A stretch of 64,000 nt of DNA, taken from positions 1 through 64,000 of the forward strand of contig PYJD01000042.1 of assembly GCA_003635315.1 (NCBI GenBank), given 5' to 3'. This DNA is from Candidatus Poribacteria bacterium (GTDB lineage Bacteria > Poribacteria > WGA-4E > WGA-3G). How positions within the stretch are numbered: the stretch's first letter is position 1; the number at the start of each line of letters is the position of its first letter. Below the pieces are notes generated by a model. The model saw only the letters and a program-made list of their open reading frames with translations, ran no database searches and had not been told where the DNA came from. Made by a program: the position numbers and the translations under genes. Of this stretch, positions 1 through 8,225 are shown in pieces.

Positions 1-23
1 AATAATGGGTTCCGAGTAGTCCC

Positions 24-49
24 ATATACTCCTTTTTTAAGGAGTATAT
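24..49. terminator. AT-rich hairpin, possible bidirectional terminator
   Basis: Perfect 11-bp inverted repeat (arms 24-34 and 39-49, 4-nt T loop). It is followed by only a modest T-rich stretch, so a terminator for a gene left of the window is possible but unproven. Confidence 0.35.
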
Positions 50-120
50 TAGTCAATTTGAGAAAAAAGTCAAGTGAAATAAATGATTATATAATTTGAA
101 TTAATGGTAAATTTTGAGAT

Positions 121-184
121 GTAGGAGGGAACTCCGATTCCCAAATATCACTGAGTTAAATCGCGATTCGGAGATCGCTCCTAC
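121..184. repeat. Dispersed imperfect palindrome (GTAGGAGGGA family)
   Basis: Arms 121-140 and 165-184 are about 85% complementary (GTAGGAGGGAACTCCGATTC against GATTCGGAGATCGCTCCTAC). A related half-copy lies at 13053-13074, so this is a dispersed, hairpin-forming intergenic repeat. The rest of 1-331 shows no gene. Confidence 0.6.
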
Positions 185-331
185 AGGGATTTTTGTGCCA
201 TTATTTTCAATGTTTACTATAAACTTCATAAGACATTCCTGCCCCTTATCAAAGTGACTCTTTAGAAACACTCGTAATGGAAACTAATTATACTGAATTC
301 GCATAACAATTTTTCAAATTTTATAGGTTTA

Positions 332-904
332 TTATTTTTCACATATGTTATATAATATATCTATATTGTTAAAAATGTTACACTTTTTGACACATTCTGT
401 GTCATTAGTAAAACGGCTGTCCGCCCTGTCACAGTCTGCGTTCAACGGTGTTTTTTTTAGAATAGTAAAATTTCTTAAATTGTGTAATTTTGTGTCTTTC
501 TTCTTTTTTTGGAGAATATCCGTTACAGACATTTGTAATACATTTTCTAAATAATAATATCTCATAATTGTAACATAACCTAATAGGTTTTTCTCAATTA
601 GATGGGATCCGCATAGACCATCCATGCAGCTTTTTTTCTTAGAAATGGTATTATTATGAATGTATTGGATAGTCATTTGATAGTTTCCTGTTTTGATGTA
701 AAAAGTTACGAAATCGTAACTTTTTTCTGTTACCCCAATTTTGGTATAGTCGCTGTTAGGTCTGTCCCTATCTATGTTTACAGCCAATTTACGATTTTTT
801 ATAAAAAAATAAAAAAGTTCTCTTGATAGCTTTCTTAACACATTATTCCGAATAAGATGTGTGACATTGACACTTGTATAACTGTGTATATTTTCTTTAA
901 TCAT
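332..904 (-). CDS. Hypothetical lysine- and asparagine-rich protein in a dispersed repeat
   Basis: I do not recognise this 190-residue protein. It is rich in Lys, Asn, Tyr and Ile and has no signal peptide or membrane segment. Evidence that it may be a real gene: an ATG start at 904, a well-formed promoter (965-993), and a homologous but frameshifted copy at 56198-56815 with mostly conserved amino-acid sequence, such as a SRELFYFFI.NRKLAVNID block near residue 27. A perfect 10-bp-stem palindrome lies inside the coding region at 701-724 and is kept in the second copy. Base composition is more AT-rich than neighbouring housekeeping genes, consistent with a selfish or transferred element. Alternatively the whole unit could be a non-coding repeat with a fortuitous reading frame. 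Confidence 0.45.
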   Translation of the reverse strand: MIKENIHSYTSVNVTHLIRNNVLRKLSRELFYFFIKNRKLAVNIDRDRPNSDYTKIGVTEKSYDFVTFYIKTGNYQMTIQYIHNNTISKKKSCMDGLCGSHLIEKNLLGYVTIMRYYYLENVLQMSVTDILQKKKKDTKLHNLRNFTILKKTPLNADCDRADSRFTNDTECVKKCNIFNNIDILYNICEK

Positions 905-1048
905 ATTGATTTATTTTATTTTAAGTTTTAGTTTGAGTAAAATATTAATAATTATCTATATGTTATTGTAACGTATATTTACGCTTGTGTCAATCTCTTT
1001 TTGTATATGTGATGTTTGTTTTTTAAATTTCTTCAATTTATTTTCAAA
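335..1048 (-). repeat. 0.7-kb dispersed repeat, copy 1 (carries gene 332-904)
   Basis: This stretch, read on the minus strand, matches 56053-56815 on the plus strand over the promoter, the coding region and part of the upstream AT-rich flank. The two copies are inverted relative to each other and about 55 kb apart. Similarity reaches upstream to about 1048, just before the start of the neighbouring gene at 1062. No transposase is encoded. The unit behaves like a small mobile or duplicated gene cassette. Confidence 0.6.
965..993 (-). promoter_or_regulatory. Sigma70-type promoter for gene 332-904
   Basis: Read on the minus strand: TTGACA (988-993), 17-nt spacer, TACAAT (965-970). The second copy of the repeat keeps the -35 and spacer length but has TGCAAT as its -10. 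Confidence 0.6.
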
Positions 1049-1061
1049 CTACGAAGGAATT

Positions 1062-1643
1062 ATGTTGCCTTCATCAATATATGAAGCCGGCAATAGTCAA
1101 CCTGATGGGTCAATAGCTGAAAATTGGATTGAAACAACAGATGGAGACACCATCTTGAATCATGCCGATTATATTGCCTACAATAGTGACTATGATGTAG
1201 ATAAAGCCAATGAATGGAATCTGGCAGAGAAAGTTAGCGTGTCAGCTGTAGACGCTAACATAGAATATGGTTTGACAAACCTGATGGATAATACTGCTAT
1301 TTTCCTTTATCCTCCTGTTCCAGATCCAGATGTGCCAGGATCAGAAATTGGTGGTCCAGTTTCAATGATTGTCACAACCGATGGAAGTGAGTTGACGCCA
1401 AGTTTAGTCGGATTTGACTCTTTCAGACCTATACCTTTGAAGCAACTTCAGGGTAAATGGTTCGTTGAGCAGGTTTTCGCCAGTGATACAGGTGATACTC
1501 AATCTGAATACGCAGATCCTGTCATAGTCCGTGACGGAAGCCTTGGGAGACTTGCGATTGTTCATGCTACGCGTGATCAGGACGGTCTCCTGAATGGAGA
1601 AGTTACAGCAGAGATAATTGCTAACTATCTTTATGCTAAGTAA
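1062..1643 (+). CDS. Hypothetical acidic protein
   Basis: 193-residue acidic protein of unknown function. The reading frame is open from 987, but its first 25 codons fall inside the repeat unit 335-1048. The ATG at 1062 is preceded by GAAGGA at a good ribosome-binding distance, so it is the preferred start. No signal peptide or membrane span is evident from this start. The sequence is rich in Asp, Pro and Val with short proline-rich turns (YPPVPDPDVPG) and a C-terminal segment resembling beta-sheet extracellular or structural proteins. It may be the 3' part of an older gene whose 5' end was replaced by the repeat insertion. No family assigned. Confidence 0.5.
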   Translation: MLPSSIYEAGNSQPDGSIAENWIETTDGDTILNHADYIAYNSDYDVDKANEWNLAEKVSVSAVDANIEYGLTNLMDNTAIFLYPPVPDPDVPGSEIGGPVSMIVTTDGSELTPSLVGFDSFRPIPLKQLQGKWFVEQVFASDTGDTQSEYADPVIVRDGSLGRLAIVHATRDQDGLLNGEVTAEIIANYLYAK

Positions 1644-1781
1644 AGGACATTTTCCCAATTGTCCACCTTGATTAGGTTAAGTAGGGAGGAAGTTTATATT
1701 TTACAAAGCAGTCTTCAAAAAAGTTGACTTTTTCCCAATAAAGTCTTCATACCAGATAGCCTCGTAAAAACATGAAAAAAG

Positions 1782-1810
1782 TTGACATTATCTCAGTTAG
1801 GGTGTATACT
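1782..1810 (+). promoter_or_regulatory. Strong sigma70-type promoter for the tRNA pair
   Basis: TTGACA (1782-1787), exactly 17 nt, TATACT (1805-1810). The first tRNA begins 16 nt downstream, as expected for a stable-RNA promoter. Confidence 0.8.
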
Positions 1811-1825
1811 ATATATCGTTCTCTT

Positions 1826-1911
1826 GGTCGAGTGGTGGAATCGGTAGACACAATGGACTTAAAATCCATCGCCCCTAAACAGGCGTGAGGGTTCAAGTCC
1901 CTCCTCGACCA
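1826..1911 (+). tRNA. tRNA-Leu (UAA)
   Basis: 86 nt. Acceptor GGTCGAG pairs with CTCGACC; the D arm TGGTGGAATCGGTAGACAC is typical of leucine tRNAs. The anticodon stem is ATGGA/TCCAT with loop CTTAAAA, giving anticodon UAA. A long class II variable arm and a GGTTCAAGTCC T loop are present. Discriminator A; the 3' CCA is not encoded. Confidence 0.95.
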
Positions 1912-1925
1912 TATTAACATCTTGC

Positions 1926-1999
<74 letters not shown>

Positions 2000-2104
2000 C
2001 TTCTTTTCTCTATCCTACCCTTAAATAAAATGAGAATTTGATTAGCAAAGGTAAGGTTTGACCTATTGTTAGGTTATGGCTTTGCCTTGGATCTATTTGC
2101 ATTT

Positions 2105-2259
2105 ATACCATTTCTAAATGAATAGTTCTCTTAAATTCACATGTAATACCATTTCTATTAATTTATGTCCCGTTACCTATTGTTAGAAATGAAGCGGAAT
2201 GTAGCACAAACTGGAAAGTTTATGTTACAAAGAGAGACATTCTATATCAGAAATGGTAT
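2105..2259 (+). mobile_element. MITE-like element, copy 1
   Basis: Non-coding, about 155 bp. Bounded by ATACCATTTCT motifs (2105-2115 and 2146-2156) and the inverted AGAAATGGTAT (2249-2259). Its reverse complement matches 28037-28190 closely along the whole length, and a divergent relative is at 43682-43809. No transposase is present, so it would have to be mobilised in trans. The rest of 2000-2502 holds no gene. Confidence 0.75.
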
Positions 2260-2502
2260 AACGACGTGGACAGGACATTCGATAACCTCACTTTACAATA
2301 TCTTTCATTACATATATGGTTAAAAGACAAAAGACAACTTGATCTTTTTTTTTGCAAAATGTTATTATATATTAAAGTAAGAAGTAAGTTGTACGATATA
2401 GAGGGTTATCGTACAGTCAGTTCAAATCAATAGACGTGTAAAACACTCTTACTTTCTATCTCAAAAATTCTTAAAACTGTAGTAACACTATGGAGGTATA
2501 AC

Positions 2503-3264
2503 ATGGTACGCGACATCATAACCGATAAGTGGATACTTGGTGGTATATTGATGCTAATTATCATTGCTGGTGGGTGTTATTTTTGGTACCAATACACCCT
2601 TGCACCGTATAGAGAAGAAGCTGCTAAGACTAAAGAAGCTGCTCGTAAATGGAATCTCACTCAGAAAGCAAGGAACACCAATGAGTCGCAACAGGCAGCC
2701 GAACAAACCCCTACGGATGGCACTATGCCAACCGGAGAGAAACCGAGTTCACCGAAACAATTACAAGTCGGTGACATGGTAGATGGGAGAATATACTTAG
2801 GAAAGGGACCTCCTTCACCAGAACTTCTTGCTGCATTCGGTGTTTTACCACCCTCTCAAGATGAGATTATTTCACCTTACGGGTTCGGACCTTATCCAGA
2901 ATTACCGGAAGGATTCGGTCCAATTACCTGGCCACGGAAGAGTGCTAATTCAGAATTGAGGATTCGTGTTAAGATCAAACTTCTAAAGCAAGGGGTACCT
3001 GTCGAAGGTTCTATTATGGAAAACGGTTTGGTATACCCGATCTTAAAAGGTGTCCGTTATGTTATCTGGGGTGAAACCGCCGGAAGACAATATTTGCGAA
3101 GGTCTCTGGGACATCCCGATGATGGTGATTACATGAGGAAAATAAAAAATGAGAAAAAGGCGCGCCGTGAGAGTATAACTGCAGCCGATTTTCCCGGTAT
3201 TAAACTTGTGCCTTTTGAAGAGGCTGGTATAGATCCCTATACCTTCTTGGATTTACCTAAATAA
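2503..3264 (+). CDS. Hypothetical membrane-anchored protein
   Basis: 253 residues. One transmembrane helix near the N-terminus (about residues 10-30, ILGGILMLIIIAGGCYFWYQ) is followed by a charged, Gln/Thr/Pro-rich linker (35-90). A Pro/Gly/Phe-rich region follows (100-145), then a basic C-terminal domain of about 100 residues. Topology suggests a single-pass protein with its bulk outside the cytoplasm. The ATG follows GGAGG at a good distance. It forms an operon with the next gene (11-nt gap). I do not recognise a family. Confidence 0.7.
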   Translation: MVRDIITDKWILGGILMLIIIAGGCYFWYQYTLAPYREEAAKTKEAARKWNLTQKARNTNESQQAAEQTPTDGTMPTGEKPSSPKQLQVGDMVDGRIYLGKGPPSPELLAAFGVLPPSQDEIISPYGFGPYPELPEGFGPITWPRKSANSELRIRVKIKLLKQGVPVEGSIMENGLVYPILKGVRYVIWGETAGRQYLRRSLGHPDDGDYMRKIKNEKKARRESITAADFPGIKLVPFEEAGIDPYTFLDLPK

Positions 3265-3275
3265 GGAGAAGAATT

Positions 3276-3953
3276 ATGAAACGTCTTATTGTTATTTGCC
3301 TGAGTTTTGTGATGCTTGGATGTGTCCTTACATTGATCTGGGCAGATGTCCGTTCAAGAAATGTCAGTAAAGAGTATGCAAAACATATCTCATCAGAGCT
3401 TGACGGCCCAGTATATGCTGAAGCTTATATCGTATCAGATTTAGACTATCCAGGAGAAGACTTCGGAATTGAGGGTAGATTTTTGGGTACCGGATTAGAC
3501 TACGAAGCGTGGGCGAGATTTGAGGGAGATAAACTTAACGATGATTACGAAGGCACGTATGCAGCGTATGCAGGAGTGCCTGGGGATCCTACCGGTGATT
3601 ACCAATCACGCACAGATTGGGATGAAGCAGTGGATGACGAAGTGGAGTCTACGGGTAGATACCATCTGCCCAAAAACCCTGAAGAATGGTCTGATTCAGA
3701 TAAAGAAAGATATGGAAATTGGAATGATATTCAGGCAGAAACAGATTTATCCTTATGTTCCGCCTGGGCAGACATTAATGGTGCAAGTCCAGCAAGACCC
3801 GGCAGGTGGGTCCGTGTAGATGTACCGTCAAATGAATCAGGGACCGAAATGGATTCTTGGTTAGAATGGCAACCTGGACGAGAGGCAGAATCCCATTCTG
3901 CCTCTGCAAATGCATGGAAGTGGCCAGATACTGATCCACATAATCACAATTAA
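3276..3953 (+). CDS. Hypothetical exported acidic protein
   Basis: 225 residues. An N-terminal signal sequence of about 23 residues contains VMLGC, so it may be a lipoprotein (Cys 16) or a cleaved secreted protein. The mature part is very acidic and rich in Asp, Tyr, Trp, Glu and Ser (for example DWDEAVDDEVESTGRY). AAGGAG precedes the ATG. It is the last gene of a two-gene operon with 2503-3264, followed by a clear hairpin terminator. No known domain recognised; the composition fits an extracellular protein. Confidence 0.65.
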   Translation: MKRLIVICLSFVMLGCVLTLIWADVRSRNVSKEYAKHISSELDGPVYAEAYIVSDLDYPGEDFGIEGRFLGTGLDYEAWARFEGDKLNDDYEGTYAAYAGVPGDPTGDYQSRTDWDEAVDDEVESTGRYHLPKNPEEWSDSDKERYGNWNDIQAETDLSLCSAWADINGASPARPGRWVRVDVPSNESGTEMDSWLEWQPGREAESHSASANAWKWPDTDPHNHN

Positions 3954-3980
3954 GTTTACATCATTCTAAAGCGGCAACCT

Positions 3981-4022
3981 AACATGTAGGTATCACTGTT
4001 TTGGTGTAGATACCTACATGTT
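3981..4022 (+). terminator. Rho-independent terminator after 2503-3953
   Basis: Perfect 14-bp stem (3981-3994 with 4009-4022) and a 14-nt loop, followed by TCATTTTTG. It lies 28 nt after the stop codon at 3953. Confidence 0.75.
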
Positions 4023-4124
4023 TCATTTTTGACTATTGTAATAGATACCAATAGTGTATTTGACGTTAATTCATCGCATTGGGTATTAACAAATCGTACT
4101 GAAATTTAGGTATATTTCCCTAAA

Positions 4125-4172
4125 TTGACGCCTATGGAGCGGTTCCAAACCGGTCCTACCGGGTTTGTTGGA
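4125..4172 (-). repeat. Dispersed GGTAGGA(G/C)CGGTTTGG repeat
   Basis: The reverse complement carries the same blocks as 55762-55841 and 56893-56973: a GGTAGGACCGGTTTGGAACC-type palindrome next to CATAGGCGTCAATTTA. The block order is rearranged relative to the other copies. The rest of 4023-4264 holds no gene. Confidence 0.5.
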
Positions 4173-4264
4173 TGATGTTTATATGTCATAAAATTTCTAA
4201 GAAATGGCATTACTTATCCATACTCTGGCATAATCTCTATCCTAATGCAGGTTTGAAATTAACA

Positions 4265-5329
4265 TCAGTACAATATACTTGTGTCATCGGATGCAAGAAC
4301 CGGGTATGGACTCATGTCGTAATTACCATCCAAGGAAATATCATCAACGAAAATAATCTTATCAAGCAAAGCGGATTGGTGCATTGCGAAAATTGTTTGG
4401 ATGATGTGTAGATTACTTTGTCCGTCGGTAATTGGCTTTGCACTTGTTTGCAAGCATTCAATAAAGTGAACCATTGCGTTTCCAAAACCATCTGGGAACC
4501 AGGTACCATCAATCTCAGGTTTGATTTCACGGGGTTCTGGATCTGTGAGATGGATTGTCATATCAGCACTATTTCCATAGATAGCACCTCTTGTGCCTTG
4601 AACCCGAATTTCTTCGTGGGGATGTTGAAGGTTATGACCAGTATTTCCCAGAAATGCCCAATTACATGAGAGTAATCCTTTTACACCATTTCTTGATTTG
4701 AAGAGTGCTACAGAAATGGTCTCTCCATCTTCAACGGAACGGTCGTGTCCATGTGCTTGACAGTAAACACTTTCATAATCACCGAACCATTTTTGGACAA
4801 GACTGATGTGGTGTACCTGCATTACAGGGATGATATGTTTGCCAGGGAAGGTCGTGAAGAAACCGTTGCACGTAATAGAAATATGGTAAATTTCACCGAG
4901 ATGTTCCGTGTTAATATAGGGTTCAATAGCAAGAAATCCCGGTGCAAAACAGGAATTTTGGTTTACCATAAGTTGTACTGCGTTCTTTTTACATATTTCC
5001 ACCATTTCAACAGCCTGTGGCATTGTCATTGAAAACGGCTTTTGACAGAAAATATGCTTTCCTGCTTGTGCTGCAGCATTAACAATCGGAGAACGGATCC
5101 AAGGATGGACTGCCAGATCAAGGATATCAACGGCATCATCTGCAATTAGGTCAGCAATACGGGTATAACGTTTGTGGATGTCAAATCTATCACCGGCATA
5201 GTGTAGACGTTCTTCATCTTTATCACAAATTGCTTCAACCCGTAAACCTTTCCGTTGATAGCCGAGTAGATGTGTTTGTCCTATCCCTAAGCCGATTAAT
5301 CCGATACCTGGGTCCTGTAAGTTTGTCAT
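4265..5329 (-). CDS. Gfo/Idh/MocA family oxidoreductase
   Basis: About 354 residues from the ATG at 5329 (MTNLQDPGIGLIGLGIGQTH). The N-terminal Rossmann fold has the NAD(P)-binding glycine-rich GLIGLGIG. Further on, the EKP-equivalent motif reads CQKPFSM, where the family usually has E-K-P; K is retained. A C-terminal alpha/beta domain follows (HGHDRSVEDGETISVALF). The family oxidises or reduces sugars, inositols and derivatives with NAD(P). An upstream in-frame ATG at 5392 would overlap the preceding gene, so 5329 is preferred. It lies directly downstream of another family member (5373-6635) and is probably co-transcribed. Exact substrate unknown. Confidence 0.88.
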   Translation of the reverse strand: MTNLQDPGIGLIGLGIGQTHLLGYQRKGLRVEAICDKDEERLHYAGDRFDIHKRYTRIADLIADDAVDILDLAVHPWIRSPIVNAAAQAGKHIFCQKPFSMTMPQAVEMVEICKKNAVQLMVNQNSCFAPGFLAIEPYINTEHLGEIYHISITCNGFFTTFPGKHIIPVMQVHHISLVQKWFGDYESVYCQAHGHDRSVEDGETISVALFKSRNGVKGLLSCNWAFLGNTGHNLQHPHEEIRVQGTRGAIYGNSADMTIHLTDPEPREIKPEIDGTWFPDGFGNAMVHFIECLQTSAKPITDGQSNLHIIQTIFAMHQSALLDKIIFVDDISLDGNYDMSPYPVLASDDTSILY

Positions 5330-5372
5330 GTGGTATGTTATAATGAGCAGGTTGAGTTTGTAATATAGATGC

Positions 5373-6635
5373 TTAAATTCCCAACCCAGCATCTATATCT
5401 TGTTGGTAGGTATTGATTGATTCGTCGATCATTTTATCAAGATGAACGATTTCTCCTGATACGCCAGATTCAAGCATAGCGTATGAGATTGCAACGGAAC
5501 GAGTGCCTTGGTATGCATCCACTTCAATAAGACGGTTACCAGCAATTGCTTCAGCGAAATCACCATATTCAATTGCAATGATTTTTGCGTCAGTATCTGG
5601 AAAAGGGTAACTATATCGCCATAGACGGTTACCATCAAACAGATCCGTTGTAACAGCATCAAGATGAAAATCTGGCACCAATTCTAATAAAGCTTCTTCG
5701 GTTATCGTTCCTTGACCATCAATTTGTAGTGATATAACACCACCACTTCTATCCCCTGGAAGTTCCATTGAACCTTGAGAACCGTGTATTTTTCTAATCC
5801 AACCGCCTTGTCCCCATGCACCATGATCTTCTATATATTGTCCAACAGCACCATTTTTGAAGGTTAGTGTTGCATATGCTGCATCTTCTGCTGTCGCTTC
5901 AAATTCAGCAGGCATTTTCCGTTGCCATTCTGTATAGACACCTGCGGGATTCGATCCCGATTCTCCCGATACTGCAGCTGGATTGTGTCGGATAGGTTCA
6001 TGAAGTCTGGTTTGTGCATATACAGTCTCAACTTCACCCAGAAGATACTCAATCATATCTGCATAATGGACACCAACATCCAGAAGAACACCACTTTGAT
6101 TTTTCTGATGTCGCCACACAGAAATAAGCATACGGTTTGAACCACCGATTGCGTGGTGAATAAGAAAACGTGGCTTGCCGATGACTTCAGCATCCAGGAG
6201 TGCTTTGGCAAGTCGATTAATTGGGTCCCGTCGATAGTTCTCTGCTACACTTAGGACAGCACTTGAATTTTCTGCAGCAGAACGGATCAAGTTACAAGCA
6301 CGCACGGTTAGCCCCATTGGTTTTTCTACCATGGTATGCCATCCGCGTTGTAATGTCTCAACTGCGATAGTATGGTGATATGGCGGTGTAGTTGTTACAT
6401 CAACCGCATCAACACCGACAGCAGTGAGTTCATCAAGGTTGCTGACAACAGCAGGTTTATGCCCAAACCGTTCCTCTGCTTTCGTAGCAAGGGATTCGGC
6501 ATTCTCAAGCACAGGATCACATGCACCCACAAGCGTAAACTTTTCCCAGCCAACACGATGTAGTTCTGCCAATCCGTACATGTGACGATGTCCCATACCA
6601 CCACATCCAACGATTGCTAATCGAATTGTATCCAT
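5373..6635 (-). CDS. Gfo/Idh/MocA family oxidoreductase
   Basis: 420 residues. Starts with the Rossmann motif AIVGCGGMGHRHMYG; the EKP motif is present (MVEKPMGL); the C-terminal domain carries LLDVGVHYADMIEYLLGE, where the D..H pair matches the catalytic region of the family. It is a cytosolic NAD(P)-dependent sugar or polyol dehydrogenase of unknown substrate. It precedes the oxidoreductase at 4265-5329, and the pair may carry out successive steps of one carbohydrate pathway. The start ATG at 6635 is 9 nt downstream of the lytic transglycosylase stop on the same strand. Confidence 0.92.
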   Translation of the reverse strand: MDTIRLAIVGCGGMGHRHMYGLAELHRVGWEKFTLVGACDPVLENAESLATKAEERFGHKPAVVSNLDELTAVGVDAVDVTTTPPYHHTIAVETLQRGWHTMVEKPMGLTVRACNLIRSAAENSSAVLSVAENYRRDPINRLAKALLDAEVIGKPRFLIHHAIGGSNRMLISVWRHQKNQSGVLLDVGVHYADMIEYLLGEVETVYAQTRLHEPIRHNPAAVSGESGSNPAGVYTEWQRKMPAEFEATAEDAAYATLTFKNGAVGQYIEDHGAWGQGGWIRKIHGSQGSMELPGDRSGGVISLQIDGQGTITEEALLELVPDFHLDAVTTDLFDGNRLWRYSYPFPDTDAKIIAIEYGDFAEAIAGNRLIEVDAYQGTRSVAISYAMLESGVSGEIVHLDKMIDESINTYQQDIDAGLGI

Positions 6636-6644
6636 ATTTTTTCC

Positions 6645-8225
6645 CTAATTATTTAGTAATGCTTCCAATCGATTTAGGTCAGTATTAAACAATGTCTTAT
6701 TGGATCTATATAGACTTTTACGTTTCAACACCTTATTGGCATAGATTCTACCTCTACTGATAAGAGGACCTCTCACTTTCACTTTGCCAGGACCGACATT
6801 GTATGCCCCAAGTGCTAAGGTTAAGTTATTTAGGTATTTCTCACGGAGCTTATTGAAATAGATAAGTCCTGTCTCAAGATTTTTTTGGGTATCAAACCGT
6901 TCATCTATAGTACGATCAAGTGTGGGATTAAGTTTGTTTGAGTAGTTTGGCACTCTTAATCCAAGTTCTCTGGCAGTTCCAGGGACCATTTGCATTAACC
7001 CACCCGCCCCAGATTTTGATACTGCAACAGGGTTAAATTTTGATTCGACATATATAATTGCCAACATCAGTTCAATTTCAATATTATGCTTTTTGGCAAT
7101 TTGAATACTCTTTTCTGTTGACGAATTGGGTTTAATTTCAACAATTGTAGGTTGTGAAATATCGGTTTTATCAGGCGATATCTTGATCGTGGTGTTAGTC
7201 TGTTTGGTTTTATCATCAGACTCTCGAGTTGTTTGAGTTTGTTTCGTAGAATTTGGGGTAGTAATTTCAGGGATAATTATTTCAGATTTCTGTCGTTTTT
7301 CTCCAAAAGTGATTCCAATTGAAAGTAGATGCCTGTAGTTTAAGTTGTCTTCATTTAGATAGGTATAATACGTCTCTTTACCCCATTGTTTGAAAGAGAG
7401 ACCAAGACTCCATGATCGAACAGGTGATTGAGAGTCAAAGGAGAAAAGCGATCCAACATTGGCTGAGATTGCCCCAGAAACGAACTCAATACTCGTGCCA
7501 AATCCGGGGGATGTTATATTATAGCAAGAATGCCATCTAATAACTGGATGAGGAATTATTGTTGTTCCAATAGATAAGTTAGGGTCAAAAGATCTTAACA
7601 CGATCCCATTCTGATCAGGAATAACCACACCATTAATATCACGATAATGAATACCGATAACAGAATACTGTGATAAATTCATGAGTGCACCAACATCATA
7701 ATTCGGTGCCCATAGGCTGGTTTTATAGGGAGCACGTGTATAACCTGTACTCGCACCTAACTTAATCGGACCAATTTTTCGACCATAGGAGAGAAGTGCT
7801 TGATTGTAGCCTATCTCAAATGTACCAATTGGGTTGGATGTATGGTTTACAAGGAACCGGTCATTATAATTAAGATCAAGGATGTTTATGCCAAAAGTAC
7901 CAATAGGATTGATAGGATAAGCAAAGGAGAGTGAACCTTGCGAGAGGTCATAAATGATATTCCCTGTATCAAGAGACGCAAGACCAGCAGGATTCCACAA
8001 CGGACTTGTGGCATCATTGACATTGCTAATATAAGCACGACTTAACCCAAGTCCCCGCGTTCCAACTGCAGGTCTATCTACCTGAGGTCCAATCTTGGGA
8101 GGATTATTGGTTGAATCTAAGAATGCGTTCTTAACAAAGAGGGATCCAGTGAACAGGATAAGTAAGATGGTAAAGATGTACCATCTTCGATCACTGGAGA
8201 TTAAGGTGGCGAGCCGGATTTTCAC
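6645..8225 (-). CDS. Outer-membrane-like domain fused to SLT lytic transglycosylase
   Basis: About 526 residues. An N-terminal signal anchor (WYIFTILLILFTGSLFVK) precedes a roughly 300-residue region resembling PorV/UPF0164-type outer-membrane proteins (GTRGLGLSRAYISNVNDATS, then many alternating beta strands with NPIG repeats). A Ser/Thr/Lys linker leads to a C-terminal soluble lytic transglycosylase domain. This has the catalytic Glu in IIYVESKFNPVAVS, the GAGGLMQMVPGTA motif and the LALGAYNVGPGKV motif. It should cleave peptidoglycan glycan strands from an envelope location. The GTG at 8225 is the preferred start (35-nt overlap with the M23 gene); an ATG at 8297 would overlap by 107 nt. 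The domain combination looks unusual. Confidence 0.8.
   Translation of the reverse strand: MKIRLATLISSDRRWYIFTILLILFTGSLFVKNAFLDSTNNPPKIGPQVDRPAVGTRGLGLSRAYISNVNDATSPLWNPAGLASLDTGNIIYDLSQGSLSFAYPINPIGTFGINILDLNYNDRFLVNHTSNPIGTFEIGYNQALLSYGRKIGPIKLGASTGYTRAPYKTSLWAPNYDVGALMNLSQYSVIGIHYRDINGVVIPDQNGIVLRSFDPNLSIGTTIIPHPVIRWHSCYNITSPGFGTSIEFVSGAISANVGSLFSFDSQSPVRSWSLGLSFKQWGKETYYTYLNEDNLNYRHLLSIGITFGEKRQKSEIIIPEITTPNSTKQTQTTRESDDKTKQTNTTIKISPDKTDISQPTIVEIKPNSSTEKSIQIAKKHNIEIELMLAIIYVESKFNPVAVSKSGAGGLMQMVPGTARELGLRVPNYSNKLNPTLDRTIDERFDTQKNLETGLIYFNKLREKYLNNLTLALGAYNVGPGKVKVRGPLISRGRIYANKVLKRKSLYRSNKTLFNTDLNRLEALLNN

Noticed and set aside
4172-4411. 79-codon plus-strand frame opposite the oxidoreductase end
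   Set aside because: It overlaps a well-supported gene antisense and starts in repeat sequence.
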